Of a stretch of 64,000 nucleotides of DNA, positions 56,359 through 64,000 are shown piece after piece. Origin of the DNA: Haematobacter genomosp. 1 (GTDB lineage Bacteria; Pseudomonadota; Alphaproteobacteria; Rhodobacterales; Rhodobacteraceae); assembly GCF_002196855.1 (NCBI RefSeq), contig NZ_NIPW01000005.1, positions 228,347 to 292,346 of the forward strand, given 5' to 3'. The notes beneath the pieces are model-generated. The model saw only the letters and a list, made by a program, of their open reading frames with translations, was not told where the DNA came from and searched no databases. Every line of letters begins with the position of its first letter. Within the stretch, counting starts at the first letter, position 1. The position numbers and the translations under genes were made by a program.

Positions 56359-58770
56359 ATGGCACAGGATACCCCCCTCCCCCCGCAACAGAACCCGCAA
56401 GGCGCGCCCGCTAACCCGCCCGCTCCCCCGCCCTCCACCGAGACGCCTTCGCCGGGCGACACCGCGCCCCGCCCGGAGCCGCGGCACGACGATCCTCTCC
56501 TCCACCCGCAGGATGCCTCTCCCCGGACGGGGGATGGCCCCGAAGCCACGCGCCATCCGTCACCGCAGGACATGGCCCGACATGCCGCGCCACAGGCCCG
56601 CCCGCCGACTCTTCCACCGCCCCGCCCATCGCGCCGCCCCCCGGCCCTCCCCCGGTCTCGGGGCGCGCCTCCCGCCTCGCAGGACCCGTTGATAGAGCTG
56701 ACCCGCGTCACCCGCGAATACCCTTCCGGCGACGGCACGGTCGCCGTGCTGAAGGGCATCGACCTCACCATCGCGCGGGGAGAGATGGTGGCCATCGTCG
56801 GCGCCTCCGGCTCCGGCAAATCCACGCTGATGAACATTCTAGGCTGCCTCGACCGCCCCAGCTCCGGCAGCTACCGCATCTCCGGCCGGGAAACGTCGCA
56901 GCTTTCGCCCGATGAGCTTGCCGCCCTCCGGCGGGAGCATTTCGGCTTCATCTTCCAGCGCTACAACCTGCTGCCCGAACTCACCGCCCTCGGCAACGTG
57001 GAGGTGCCCGCGATCTATGCCGGACGCGCGCGCGGGGAGCGGGAGCCGCGTGCGGCTTCGCTTCTCGGCCGTCTCGGCCTCGCGGACAAGGTGCGCAACC
57101 GGCCGAACCAGCTTTCGGGCGGCCAGCAGCAGCGCGTCTCCATCGCCCGCGCCCTGATGAACGGGGCCGAGGTGATCCTCGCCGACGAACCGACCGGCGC
57201 GCTGGACACCGCCAGCGGTCAGGAAGTGCTGCGCATCCTCGACGAACTCCATGCGGAGGGGCGGACCGTCATCATCGTCACCCATGATCCCGGCATCGCC
57301 GCCCGCGCCGAACGGATCATCGAGATCCGCGACGGAGAGATCATCGGCGACCACCCGACCGGCCGCGTCACCCCCCCTGCCCTCGCTGAGATCGGCAGTC
57401 CGTTCCCCGGCGGGCCTCCCCCCGATGGACCACTCTCCCGCGGGCAACATCCCGGCAGTCCTCTCCCAGACGGGCCCCTCCCCGCCGATCTGCCCCCCGC
57501 CGATCTGCCCCCGGCCGATCCCCCCGCCCATCCTCCCCCCGCCCATGCGCGTTCCCGCCGCGCCGGCCCCGCGATGCTGGCCACCCGCCTCCGCGAAGCC
57601 TTCCTCATGGCCCTGACGGCGATGAACGCGCACAAGCTGCGCACCTTCCTGACCATGCTGGGCATCATCATCGGCATCGCCTCCGTCGTGTCGGTGGTGG
57701 CGCTCGGCGCGGGGTCGCGGCAGCAGGTGCTGGCGAACATCTCCAGCCTCGGCACCAACACGCTGGAGATCTTCGCCGGGCGCGACTTCGGCGATACCCG
57801 CTCCGGGCGGATCACCACGCTCGTCGTCTCCGATGCGCAGGCCCTGTCGCTCCAGCCCTACGTGGCCGCGGTCACGCCCACCGTCTCCACCTCCAAGACC
57901 ATCCGCTACGGCGCGACGGAGGTCTCCACCCTCGTCAACGGCGTGGGAGAGCAGTTCTTCGATGCCCGCGGCGCGAAACTCGTGGCGGGGCGGCTGTTCG
58001 ACGCGGGCGACGTGGCCGGTTTCTCGCAGGATGCGGTGATCGACGAAAACACCCGCGTCACCCTGTTCCCCGATGGCGATGCCGTGGGCAAGGTCGTGCT
58101 GATCGGCAACGTCCCCGTGCGCATCACCGGTGTGGTGCAGGTCCAGCAGGGCTTCGGGCCCAGCCAGAACCTCTCCGTCTATCTGCCCTATACCACCGTC
58201 CAGTCCCGCTTCCTCGGCTCCACCTCGCTGCGCAGCATCACGGTGCGGGTAGCAGATGCGGTCGATACCAACCTTGCCGAGCAGGCCGTGACCCAGCTTC
58301 TCACCCAGCGGCACGGGACCAAGGATTTCTTCATTCTCAACACCGACGACATCCGGCAGACCATCACCGCGACGACACAGGCGTTGACCCTGCTCATCGC
58401 CTCCATCGCGGTGATCTCGCTGGTCGTGGGGGGGATCGGGGTGATGAACATCATGCTGGTCTCCGTCTCCGAACGGGTGAGCGAGATCGGCGTGCGCATG
58501 GCCGTGGGGGCGCGGGCGGGCGACATCCTCCAGCAGTTCCTGATCGAAGCCGTGCTGGTCTGCCTGATCGGCGGGTTCCTCGGCGTGGCGGCGGCGCTGG
58601 CCTTCGGCTATGTCTTCAGCCTGGTGAGCACGACCTTCACGCTCATCTATTCGCCCGCCTCCATCGTGGCGGCCTTCCTCTCCTCCACGCTGATCGGGGT
58701 GGTGTTCGGCTACCTCCCGGCGCGGAACGCCTCGCGTCTCGACCCGGTGGTGGCATTGTCGAAAGCGTAG
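56359..58770 (+). CDS. macB: MacB-like ABC exporter with proline-rich extension and linker
   Basis: An 803-residue fused ATPase-permease; typical MacB proteins have about 650. Residues 1-108 are an extra Pro/Arg/His-rich tail. The ATPase domain (109-340) has Walker [10 protein letters not shown] (148-156), [15 protein letters not shown] and [11 protein letters not shown] Pro-rich linker with repeated PADLPP units (about 345-405) joins it to the permease: helix 1 near 425, a periplasmic domain, and three C-terminal helices with [25 protein letters not shown] (family block). It should export a peptide, toxin or antibiotic with MacA. Confidence 0.9.
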   Translation: MAQDTPLPPQQNPQGAPANPPAPPPSTETPSPGDTAPRPEPRHDDPLLHPQDASPRTGDGPEATRHPSPQDMARHAAPQARPPTLPPPRPSRRPPALPRSRGAPPASQDPLIELTRVTREYPSGDGTVAVLKGIDLTIARGEMVAIVGASGSGKSTLMNILGCLDRPSSGSYRISGRETSQLSPDELAALRREHFGFIFQRYNLLPELTALGNVEVPAIYAGRARGEREPRAASLLGRLGLADKVRNRPNQLSGGQQQRVSIARALMNGAEVILADEPTGALDTASGQEVLRILDELHAEGRTVIIVTHDPGIAARAERIIEIRDGEIIGDHPTGRVTPPALAEIGSPFPGGPPPDGPLSRGQHPGSPLPDGPLPADLPPADLPPADPPAHPPPAHARSRRAGPAMLATRLREAFLMALTAMNAHKLRTFLTMLGIIIGIASVVSVVALGAGSRQQVLANISSLGTNTLEIFAGRDFGDTRSGRITTLVVSDAQALSLQPYVAAVTPTVSTSKTIRYGATEVSTLVNGVGEQFFDARGAKLVAGRLFDAGDVAGFSQDAVIDENTRVTLFPDGDAVGKVVLIGNVPVRITGVVQVQQGFGPSQNLSVYLPYTTVQSRFLGSTSLRSITVRVADAVDTNLAEQAVTQLLTQRHGTKDFFILNTDDIRQTITATTQALTLLIASIAVISLVVGGIGVMNIMLVSVSERVSEIGVRMAVGARAGDILQQFLIEAVLVCLIGGFLGVAAALAFGYVFSLVSTTFTLIYSPASIVAAFLSSTLIGVVFGYLPARNASRLDPVVALSKA

Positions 58771-58794
58771 CGGGGCCTGCATCCGCCGCGGCAC

Positions 58795-58814
58795 GCCCGG
58801 CCTCAGGGCCGGGC
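58795..58814. terminator. hairpin terminator between macB and vapC
   Basis: GCCCGGCC (58795-58802) pairs with GGCCGGGC (58807-58814) around a TCAG loop, ending directly at the stop codon of the converging vapC-like gene. No T run, but it can block transcription from either side. Confidence 0.6.
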
Positions 58815-59321
58815 TCAAAGCCACTCCACATCGTAGAGCCGATACACCCGGTCGGAGGAGAGGATCACCAGCCCCTCCCCCCGCGCCTGCGCCGCCAGAA
58901 GCGGGGGGACCGGCGGCAGAAGGGACGCGGCCTTCGGTATCCATCGCAGCTCCGGCTCCCGCTCAAACGACCTCCTCGCCGACAGGCCACTGTCCCTTTC
59001 CCCGCTGCCCTGCCCCAGTTTGCCCGACGCCCGTCTGTCGCTCCCATCAGCGGCGCGCCCCTGCCCTCTCGCCAGCGCGCCTGCAGCGGCGACATGCTCC
59101 GCCGTGACCGCCAGCATAAGGCATCCCGCGCGGCGGAGGGTATCGGCCAGATCTCCCCGGATCTCCAACGCTCCGGCCGCGCGCCAGCCCTCGATCTGCC
59201 ACAGGACAGCCGCGCTGACCACCACCGTCTCCGCCGCTGCCAGCGCCGCCCTGTGCCGCGGAGAGAGCCCCTCCTCCGCCAGCGCCGCCAGCAGCACCTC
59301 CGCATCGGGAAAGGCCTTCAC
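58815..59321 (-). CDS. degenerate VapC-like PIN domain toxin
   Basis: A 168-residue PIN-domain protein starting at GTG, overlapping the antitoxin stop (GTGA). Asp6 is kept, but the second catalytic acid is changed (SAAVLWQIEGW: Gln42 where VapC has Glu), the DPFDRLL motif reads PPVPPLL (near 136-142), and about 50 extra Gly/Ser/Arg-rich residues (85-135) are inserted. The end DRVYRLYDVEWL is normal. Catalytic RNase activity is therefore doubtful; it may be a dead toxin kept for antitoxin regulation, or a decaying gene. Confidence 0.7.
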   Translation of the reverse strand: MKAFPDAEVLLAALAEEGLSPRHRAALAAAETVVVSAAVLWQIEGWRAAGALEIRGDLADTLRRAGCLMLAVTAEHVAAAGALARGQGRAADGSDRRASGKLGQGSGERDSGLSARRSFEREPELRWIPKAASLLPPVPPLLAAQARGEGLVILSSDRVYRLYDVEWL

Positions 59322-59575
59322 GTGCCCGCTCCGCCGCTCCCACGCGGGTCACGGTCGGCCTCTGCGCCCGGCGCTTCCGAAGCGTCCTCCTCCGAAAGCC
59401 GCCACAGGATGCGGCCCGACAGCGCCCCGATCAGCGGCACCTCCGCCCCCTGCCCGGCCGCGACGATCCGGGCCACGGGGCGGCCGTAGCGGGTCAGCTC
59501 CACCGTCTCCCCCGCTTCCGCGCGGCGGATCAGGTCTGAAAACCGCGCCTTGGCATCCGCGACCGATATCCGCAT
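59318..59575 (-). CDS. Phd/YefM-type antitoxin (VapB-like)
   Basis: An 85-residue antitoxin with the Phd/YefM N-terminal DNA-binding fold (MRISVADAKARFSDLIRRAE, VELTRYGRPVARIV, residues 1-38) and a longer, Glu/Ala-rich toxin-binding tail. It should bind the palindrome just upstream and repress the module. It lies 44 bp after parB, so the toxin-antitoxin pair is part of the maintenance region of the replicon. Confidence 0.85.
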   Translation of the reverse strand: MRISVADAKARFSDLIRRAEAGETVELTRYGRPVARIVAAGQGAEVPLIGALSGRILWRLSEEDASEAPGAEADRDPRGSGGAGT

Positions 59576-59585
59576 CTCCGCTCCA

Positions 59586-59609
59586 TTATGACCAATATCA
59601 TGGTCATAA
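59586..59609. promoter_or_regulatory. antitoxin operator palindrome
   Basis: A perfect inverted repeat TTATGACC (59586-59593) and GGTCATAA (59602-59609) with an 8-bp AT-rich centre lies 11 bp upstream of the antitoxin start, overlapping its likely promoter. Position and form fit an autoregulatory operator. Confidence 0.7.
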
Positions 59610-59619
59610 CTTTATGGGA

Positions 59620-60687
59620 TCAGATCGGCTCCAGCAAGCGCCGGATTTCCTCCGCCAGGAGCGACATCAACTGGCTGTCCGCATTACGCCCCCGAAGCCG
59701 CAGGCTGAACCCGTCATCCAGCCGCTGACATTCGAGCGTGATGCCGTTGGCAAGACTCTCCCGCGCCGATGGCAGCTTCTCCCGCTTCGGCCGGCCGCCC
59801 CGCTCCGGCTTTACCGGCACATCTCCCTGCTGCACTACCGGTTCCAGCAGCGCCCATTCCTGCGCGGCATCCGCGCCCATGCCGGAGCCGAGCGCCTCCC
59901 GCAGCTCCGGGCCAAGGCCGTTGCGGATCGCCTGCGCCAGCCTGAGCCCGTTCCGCTCCGAAAGGTCGGTCGGAAAGGCCAGCAGATCGCCCAGTTCCTC
60001 ATGCACCAGCGCGAAGCTGCGGATCTTTGAGCGTTTTGCCTTGGAGGCCGCGGCAAAGATCGTATCCACCGCCTCCTCCGGCGCCCGGAACGCGCCCTGC
60101 TCCGCCGCGATCACCGCGATACGGCCCCGCTCATAGGGCGTGAGCGCGGCACGGACCTCGTTCTCCTCCACCATCGCCGCGTAGGCGCTCCCCGAGTCGT
60201 CCGCGCCGCGAATGATCGCCCGCACCGTCTGCACGCCGCCGTGCTCCGCCAGCTCCCGCAGCGCCGTGACCCGCCGCCAACCGGAAATCAGGCCGTAGCG
60301 CCCGTCGCCCACCGGCACGACTTCCACCGGGAGCCGCTGGCCGCTTGCGCGGAGCGATGCCTTCAGCTCCTCCATCTCCTCGCGGGAGACGCTCATCCTG
60401 TCCCGCACGATATGGTCGAGCGCGATGGCGGCAAGCGGCAGGTTCTCCACAATGCGGCCCTGCTCCACCGCCTCCCGCCACGCGCCCGCGTCGGACGCAT
60501 CGCGCGCTGCCTTTACCCTTTGTTCAGGAGTGCCGGGTTCGCTGAGTCGCGCGGCCTCCGCCACGACGCTGGCGATGGGCGGCACGGTGATGCCGAACCG
60601 GTCGGGCACAGGTTTCGCGGCGAAACCTACCTCGAGGGCCGCAAGCTCCGCCGCATCCGGCGCCTCAAGCTTCCTGCGCTTCGCCAT
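59620..60687 (-). CDS. parB: ParB-type partition protein
   Basis: A 355-residue ParB: N-terminal ParA-interacting region, ParB/Srx domain (LPLAAIALDHIVRDRMSVSREEMEEL, GLISGWRRVTALREL, YAAMVEENEVRAALTPYERGR), a helix-turn-helix region (about 185-250) and a basic linker with a C-terminal domain. It binds parS sites to segregate the replicon. The start overlaps the end of parA by 23 bp. A copy of the 17-bp parS-like palindrome lies inside the gene near its start (GFAAKP codons). Confidence 0.9.
   Translation of the reverse strand: MAKRRKLEAPDAAELAALEVGFAAKPVPDRFGITVPPIASVVAEAARLSEPGTPEQRVKAARDASDAGAWREAVEQGRIVENLPLAAIALDHIVRDRMSVSREEMEELKASLRASGQRLPVEVVPVGDGRYGLISGWRRVTALRELAEHGGVQTVRAIIRGADDSGSAYAAMVEENEVRAALTPYERGRIAVIAAEQGAFRAPEEAVDTIFAAASKAKRSKIRSFALVHEELGDLLAFPTDLSERNGLRLAQAIRNGLGPELREALGSGMGADAAQEWALLEPVVQQGDVPVKPERGGRPKREKLPSARESLANGITLECQRLDDGFSLRLRGRNADSQLMSLLAEEIRRLLEPI
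60611..60627. promoter_or_regulatory. parS-like palindrome, copy 1 (within parB)
   Basis: GGTTTCGC-G-GCGAAACC, a 17-bp palindrome with 8-bp arms. The same sequence occurs at 61367 and, with the other central base, at 62154. Resemblance to the GTTTC/GAAAC arms of known parS sites and position in the par region support a ParB-binding role. Confidence 0.7.
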
Positions 60688-62071
60688 GTTCCGCCTCCTC
60701 CTTCGCCATCTGCATGTCGCGCCACCAGGAGCCGATCAGCAGTTCCTTGAACTCCGCATAGGTCCGGTCGAAAGCCTCGCGGCCCCGCAGATAGGTGTCC
60801 CGGTTGAACTCGCGGTAATCCGCCTCGTAAATGCCGTTGATCTGCTCGCCGGCCTGGCCGACCAGCGCCGTGAACTCCTGCCGATACGCATTCATGAAGT
60901 CGCCGAAATAGGCTTGGATGACATTTGCAAGGTCGGTCTGCTGGCTCGCGTCGAACCGCGTGACGATGGCGCGCACGACATCCCACTCGAACTTTACCTC
61001 CGGCAGCCCCGCGATCCTGCGCTGCGCATTCTCACCTTCCTCGATGGAGGCAAAGGTCGAATACAGCATGTCGAAGAAGCGGCCGGTGGAGTCGAACTCC
61101 AGAAAGGACGCGCCAAGCGGCACGAGCAGGATATCCGCCGCCGCCAGCGAGTTGATGGTGAGGTAGCCGAGCGCAGGCGGCGTATCGAGGAACACGATGT
61201 CGTAGCTGTCGAGAATCCCGTCCGAATTCAGGAAATTCCCCAACGCATCCCAGAGCGGCCAGGAGCGCAGCCCCATGCGCCAGACGGGGATCTGGAACTC
61301 CGCCCAGTAAAGGTTGAGCTGTGCGCCGATCAGGTCGATGTTCGGCCAATGGGTGGACTGGATGAGGTTTCGCGGCGAAACCGTCAGCGCTTCCGTCAGG
61401 GTTTCATCGAGCGGCAGGGCAGGGGCGCCGCTTGCGGCGCGGACTTCGTTCTCCGCCACGATGGCTTGGGCGTAATCCCTGGCGATGAGGGGAAAGACCG
61501 TCTTCCACTCATCGGGGACCACACCGCCCAGCAGCGAGGTCATGGAACCCTGGCTATCCAGATCGATCACCAGCACCCGATAGCCATCCAGCGCCGCTGC
61601 CATGGCGAGATGGGCGGCGGTGGTCGTCTTGCCCGAACCGCCCTTGAAATTCGCGACCGCCACGACCTTGGCAGGCAGGCCCTCCGGCCGAAACGGACGG
61701 TACTCCTTGGATGCGGAGCCTTCCTTGGCGAAGAAGTCGCGCAGGGTCAGCACTTCTTCGAGCGTGAACCACTTGGAGCCCGCGTCGCCCTCGCCCTGAG
61801 GAAGATCGGGGTTCGCGCGAAGAACACGCCGCAGATGCGCGGCCGCCACGGGGATCAGGTAGCGTGTGATCTCCCACAGGGAAAATTTTCGCAGGTGCTT
61901 GCGCCCGTCCGGCGCGTAGCCGCGGCGGGCAAGGTCATCCCGTCCACGCGCGCAGAAGGCTGCTGCCTTGGCGAAGCGGGCGGTATCAACCGGGCCGCCC
62001 AGACGGCTTGCCGCCCGGGCCGGATCTATGTTCTGATAGGGTTGTAACGGTGTCTCGGGTCGTTTGCTCAT
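60665..62071 (-). CDS. parA: ParA-type partition ATPase with N-terminal DNA-binding domain
   Basis: A 468-residue type Ia ParA. Residues 1-125 contain a helix-turn-helix-like domain (FSLWEITRYLIPVAAAHLRR); the deviant Walker A FKGGSGKTTTA lies at about 132-142; VLVIDLDSQGSMTS and YDIVFLDTPPALGYL are Walker A' and B blocks. Long ParA proteins of this sort repress their own operon and move ParB-parS complexes. ATG at 62071 is preferred (GGGAG three bases before); 62086, 62098 and 62107 are alternatives. Confidence 0.9.
   Translation of the reverse strand: MSKRPETPLQPYQNIDPARAASRLGGPVDTARFAKAAAFCARGRDDLARRGYAPDGRKHLRKFSLWEITRYLIPVAAAHLRRVLRANPDLPQGEGDAGSKWFTLEEVLTLRDFFAKEGSASKEYRPFRPEGLPAKVVAVANFKGGSGKTTTAAHLAMAAALDGYRVLVIDLDSQGSMTSLLGGVVPDEWKTVFPLIARDYAQAIVAENEVRAASGAPALPLDETLTEALTVSPRNLIQSTHWPNIDLIGAQLNLYWAEFQIPVWRMGLRSWPLWDALGNFLNSDGILDSYDIVFLDTPPALGYLTINSLAAADILLVPLGASFLEFDSTGRFFDMLYSTFASIEEGENAQRRIAGLPEVKFEWDVVRAIVTRFDASQQTDLANVIQAYFGDFMNAYRQEFTALVGQAGEQINGIYEADYREFNRDTYLRGREAFDRTYAEFKELLIGSWWRDMQMAKEEAEHGEAQEA
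61367..61383. promoter_or_regulatory. parS-like palindrome, copy 2 (within parA)
   Basis: The same 17-bp GGTTTCGCGGCGAAACC as in parB, encoding VSPRNL in the parA frame. Preservation in two coding genes and one intergenic site implies selection on the DNA sequence. Confidence 0.7.
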
Positions 62072-62153
62072 CTGCTCCCGCCTCATGTGCGCCATTCCGG
62101 CTGTCATGCGCAAAACTATCGCACATCAATTCTCCGCTGCAAACAGGAGAGAG

Positions 62154-62170
62154 GGTTTCGCCGCGAAACC
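62154..62170. promoter_or_regulatory. parS-like palindrome, copy 3 (upstream of parA)
   Basis: GGTTTCGC-C-GCGAAACC lies 83 bp upstream of the parA start, at the edge of the origin. It may be both a centromere copy and an operator for the parAB promoter. Confidence 0.72.
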
Positions 62171-62310
62171 TGTGCTGAAACCATGAATATTGTATCATTC
62201 AAGCGCACGCTGCGCTTTGATTTCTTTCACTACTTTGAAAGCTTTGCGTGGAATAAATGCCATTGAACCAAAGGACTATCGGGCGACGGGGACCATGCTA
62301 CGGGACGAAA

Positions 62311-62371
62311 GGTATCTGAAAGCAGGGAGCCGGGTACCGAAATGCGGGACGGAGGGTATCCGAATGCGGGG
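62311..62371 (+). repeat. iteron set A, three units at 22-bp period
   Basis: Units at 62311, 62333 and 62355 follow GGTAYCCGAAATGCGGGA with few changes and are spaced exactly 22 bp, two helical turns, so an initiator could bind all on one face. A related GGTACCCGAAAATG lies near 62859, close to the rep start. Confidence 0.7.
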
Positions 62372-62431
62372 AGAGAAGGAATGAAGCAGGAGACATGGCA
62401 TTCCAGCAGTATTTGCTGCGATTATCCCGCA

Positions 62432-62778
62432 AGGCACCCGTTTTCAGGACGGTCGGTGCCGGGACAGGAACCCGTTTGCAGGATGCTCGATGGGCTGGAT
62501 GCGGAGGACAGGCACCCGTTTACGGGGCGCATCGCCTTCTGCGAGTGCCGCTTGGTTGCTACCGTGCGTGCGAACCACAAAGGCACCCGTTTTCGGGAGG
62601 AATATCGGATGCTGACGCGATTGGGCCTGGCCGGTCAGGCACCCGTTTTCGGGAGGGGGCACCGTAGAGAGGCCGCGGACGGGAGGCGGACGGAATGCGA
62701 CGACGGGACGGAGATGTCGCCCCCGCAGATGGGTGCCTTTGAAATCACGGCCCGGCAAAAAAGCACCCGTTTGCGGGA
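62432..62778 (+). repeat. iteron set B, six dispersed units
   Basis: Six direct 18-bp units follow AGGCACCCGTTTTCGGGA: starts at 62432, 62466, 62510, 62581, 62637 and 62761. They share the GGYAYCCG and CGGGA ends of set A but have TTT in place of AAA in the centre. They are the likely Rep-binding sites for initiation or copy control. Confidence 0.8.
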
Positions 62779-62937
62779 CCGAACAGGGACGGCGCCATGT
62801 CCGGGCGGACGAAGGCATAGGAGCAAGATGGCGCGGCAAATGCGTAAGGGAGGCGAAAGGTACCCGAAAATGACTTGCGGCGGGGTGCCCTTGGCAGGAT
62901 AGTCCCGCCAGAGCCGCCCGTGAGAGGTGGCGAATCG

Positions 62938-64000
62938 ATGGCAGCAAGCAGACCAGAGGCTCGGCATACCGTGATGCAGCGCACCCTCGCTCCCCGCGGG
63001 CCCGACAGGCAATCGGGCGACACGCTTCCCAGCGACCGGCTCACAGGCGCATTGCGCCGGCAGTCGGTCAAGAAGAACGTGGCAGCGATCCACGTCTCCG
63101 GCAAGCTGACGCTGTTGCAGCGCAAGCTGTCCAACGTGCTGCTGCTCAATGCCTATGACACGCTCATCACCCGGCCCAAGCACACGATCGACGCGCGCAC
63201 GCTCTCGCTGATGATCGGCTACAATTCGAACGATACCGCGACGCTCCGCGATGCGCTCCGCGGGCTGGCGGAAACGGTGGCCGAATGGGACATGCTGGAC
63301 GAGAAGGGGCGGCAGGAATGGGGGGTTTCCTCGCTGCTTTCCTATGCCAAGCTCAAGGGCGGTATCTGCGAATACGCCTATTCCCCCGCGCTGGCGGAGA
63401 AGCTGCACGACCCCAAGGTCTTCGCGCTCATCAACCTCAACATCCAGAAGCGGTTCACATCCGGGCACGGGCTGGCGCTCTATGAGAACTGCTACCGCTT
63501 CGTGCGGACAGGCAGCACCGGATGGTGGCCGCTGGAGACGTTCCGCCGCCTGATGGGGGTGGAGGAGAGCGACTATTACCGCACCTTCAAGCACCTGAAC
63601 GCCAAGGTGATCCGCCCGGCGGTGGAGGAGGTCAACCGCACCTCCAACATCGAGATCACGCCGGAGTTCCACCGCAAGGGCCGCGCAGTCGCCGAGCTGC
63701 GCTTCCTGATCCGGGAGAACCCGCAGCTCGGCGTGATCGACGCCGAGGAGGGCGAGGGTCTCAGGCACAGCCCGGTCTATGAGCGGCTGGTGGGGCAGGG
63801 GATTTCCGACCGGCTGGCCCGGCAGTGGATCGGTGAGCATGGCGAGGACGTGATCTCGGAGAAGCTGGCGGCGGTTGCGGGACGGAGCGGGGTGCGCAAC
63901 CCGGCGGGATACCTGCGGGTCGCCTTGCGCCAGCCGGTCGCGGTGGCGGCGGAGGAGCCGTCGGAGGCGGCGCGGCTGGCGGCGACCCGCCGCGCGACGG
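62938..64000 (+). CDS. plasmid replication initiator, Rep_3/RepB family (partial)
   Basis: The frame is open from ATG at 62938 to the window end (354 codons), so the C-terminus is missing. Residues 40-110 (KKNVAAIHVSGKLTLLQRKL, then NVLLLNAYDTLITRPKHTID and TLRDALRGLAETVAEWDML) fit the first winged helix of Rep_3 initiators; a second follows about 170-270. It should bind the iterons upstream and open the origin. A GAGGTGG ribosome-binding site precedes the ATG. Divergent from parAB. Confidence 0.82.
   Translation, partial: MAASRPEARHTVMQRTLAPRGPDRQSGDTLPSDRLTGALRRQSVKKNVAAIHVSGKLTLLQRKLSNVLLLNAYDTLITRPKHTIDARTLSLMIGYNSNDTATLRDALRGLAETVAEWDMLDEKGRQEWGVSSLLSYAKLKGGICEYAYSPALAEKLHDPKVFALINLNIQKRFTSGHGLALYENCYRFVRTGSTGWWPLETFRRLMGVEESDYYRTFKHLNAKVIRPAVEEVNRTSNIEITPEFHRKGRAVAELRFLIRENPQLGVIDAEEGEGLRHSPVYERLVGQGISDRLARQWIGEHGEDVISEKLAAVAGRSGVRNPAGYLRVALRQPVAVAAEEPSEAARLAATRRAT

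Larger units (their letters stand above)
62171..62937. other. replication origin region (oriV)
   Basis: The 767 bp between the parS copy and the rep gene contain an AT-richer part (62171-62270) with two hairpin sequences, AAGCGCA/TGCGCTT (62201-62217) and CTTTCA/TGAAAG (62224-62241), suited to strand opening, followed by two sets of iteron-like repeats. No frame here resembles a protein. A perfect DnaA box was not found. This is the expected layout of an iteron-controlled origin next to a Rep_3 initiator. Confidence 0.75.

Noticed and set aside
56839..58944. 701-residue minus-strand frame opposite macB
   Set aside because: Antisense shadow of the MacB-like gene with skewed composition and no domain.
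62432..62778. CRISPR array suggested by six short repeats
   Set aside because: Spacing is irregular, units are imperfect, no cas genes are present, and position between parA and rep fits origin iterons.
62342..62902. 186-residue plus-strand frame within the origin
   Set aside because: It is built from translated iterons (HPF-SGR repeats) and lacks a ribosome-binding site.

Overview
The window is GC-rich DNA of an alphaproteobacterium, most likely a facultative methylotroph of the Paracoccus/Rhodobacterales type. The evidence is a complete Ca-type methanol dehydrogenase cluster in the order mxaFJGIRSACKL, with divergent regulators arranged as the mox/mxaZYX genes known from Paracoccus denitrificans, a NAGGN osmoprotectant operon, and candidate EcfG-type stress promoters. 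The right end carries a Rep_3-type (RepB family) initiator, an iteron array, parA, parB and three parS-like palindromes, so the whole window probably lies on a plasmid, megaplasmid or chromid.

Layout. 1-5.3 kb: tail of an autotransporter, then modE-modA-modB-modC for molybdate and an MFS transporter. 5.3-10.2 kb: NAGGN operon (M42 peptidase, amidotransferase, synthetase). 10.6-16.3 kb: peptide-type ABC importer with a DUF1684 gene. 16.4-17.7 kb: a 24-residue membrane peptide and a coiled-coil membrane protein behind a candidate EcfG promoter. 17.8-29.9 kb: methanol oxidation genes and regulators. 29.9-32.7 kb: agmatinase-family enzyme, TauE/SafE permease, flavin reductase. 32.8-34.0 kb: a gene graveyard with an imuB-dnaE2 remnant. 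34.1-40.4 kb: glpK, L,D-transpeptidase, CDF metal exporter, tex. 40.4-41.6 kb: non-coding with two repeat elements. 41.6-53.1 kb: siderophore-interacting protein, pepT, GMC dehydrogenase, and a LIV-type ABC importer with three tandem binding proteins. 53.7-58.8 kb: quinone oxidoreductase and a MacAB-like exporter. 58.8-64 kb: a decayed VapBC module, parAB, origin and rep (cut by the window end).

How the genes fit together. MxaF and MxaI form periplasmic methanol dehydrogenase, MxaG (cytochrome cL) takes its electrons, MxaJ assists the enzyme, and MxaRSACKL serve maturation and Ca insertion. The MxaY kinase and MxaX regulator probably control the divergent mxaF and mxaZ promoters. GC hairpins fall at the mxaG/mxaI and mxaI/mxaR junctions, where expression of abundant structural proteins should exceed that of assembly factors. 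The GMC dehydrogenase and LIV-type importer look like a second unit for taking up and oxidising an unknown organic substrate.

A family of short elements (about 140-170 bp) with terminal inverted repeats occurs seven times between 0.4 and 44.2 kb. One copy sits exactly in what were probably overlapping stop codons of two convergent genes. No transposase gene, rRNA, tRNA or CRISPR array was seen.
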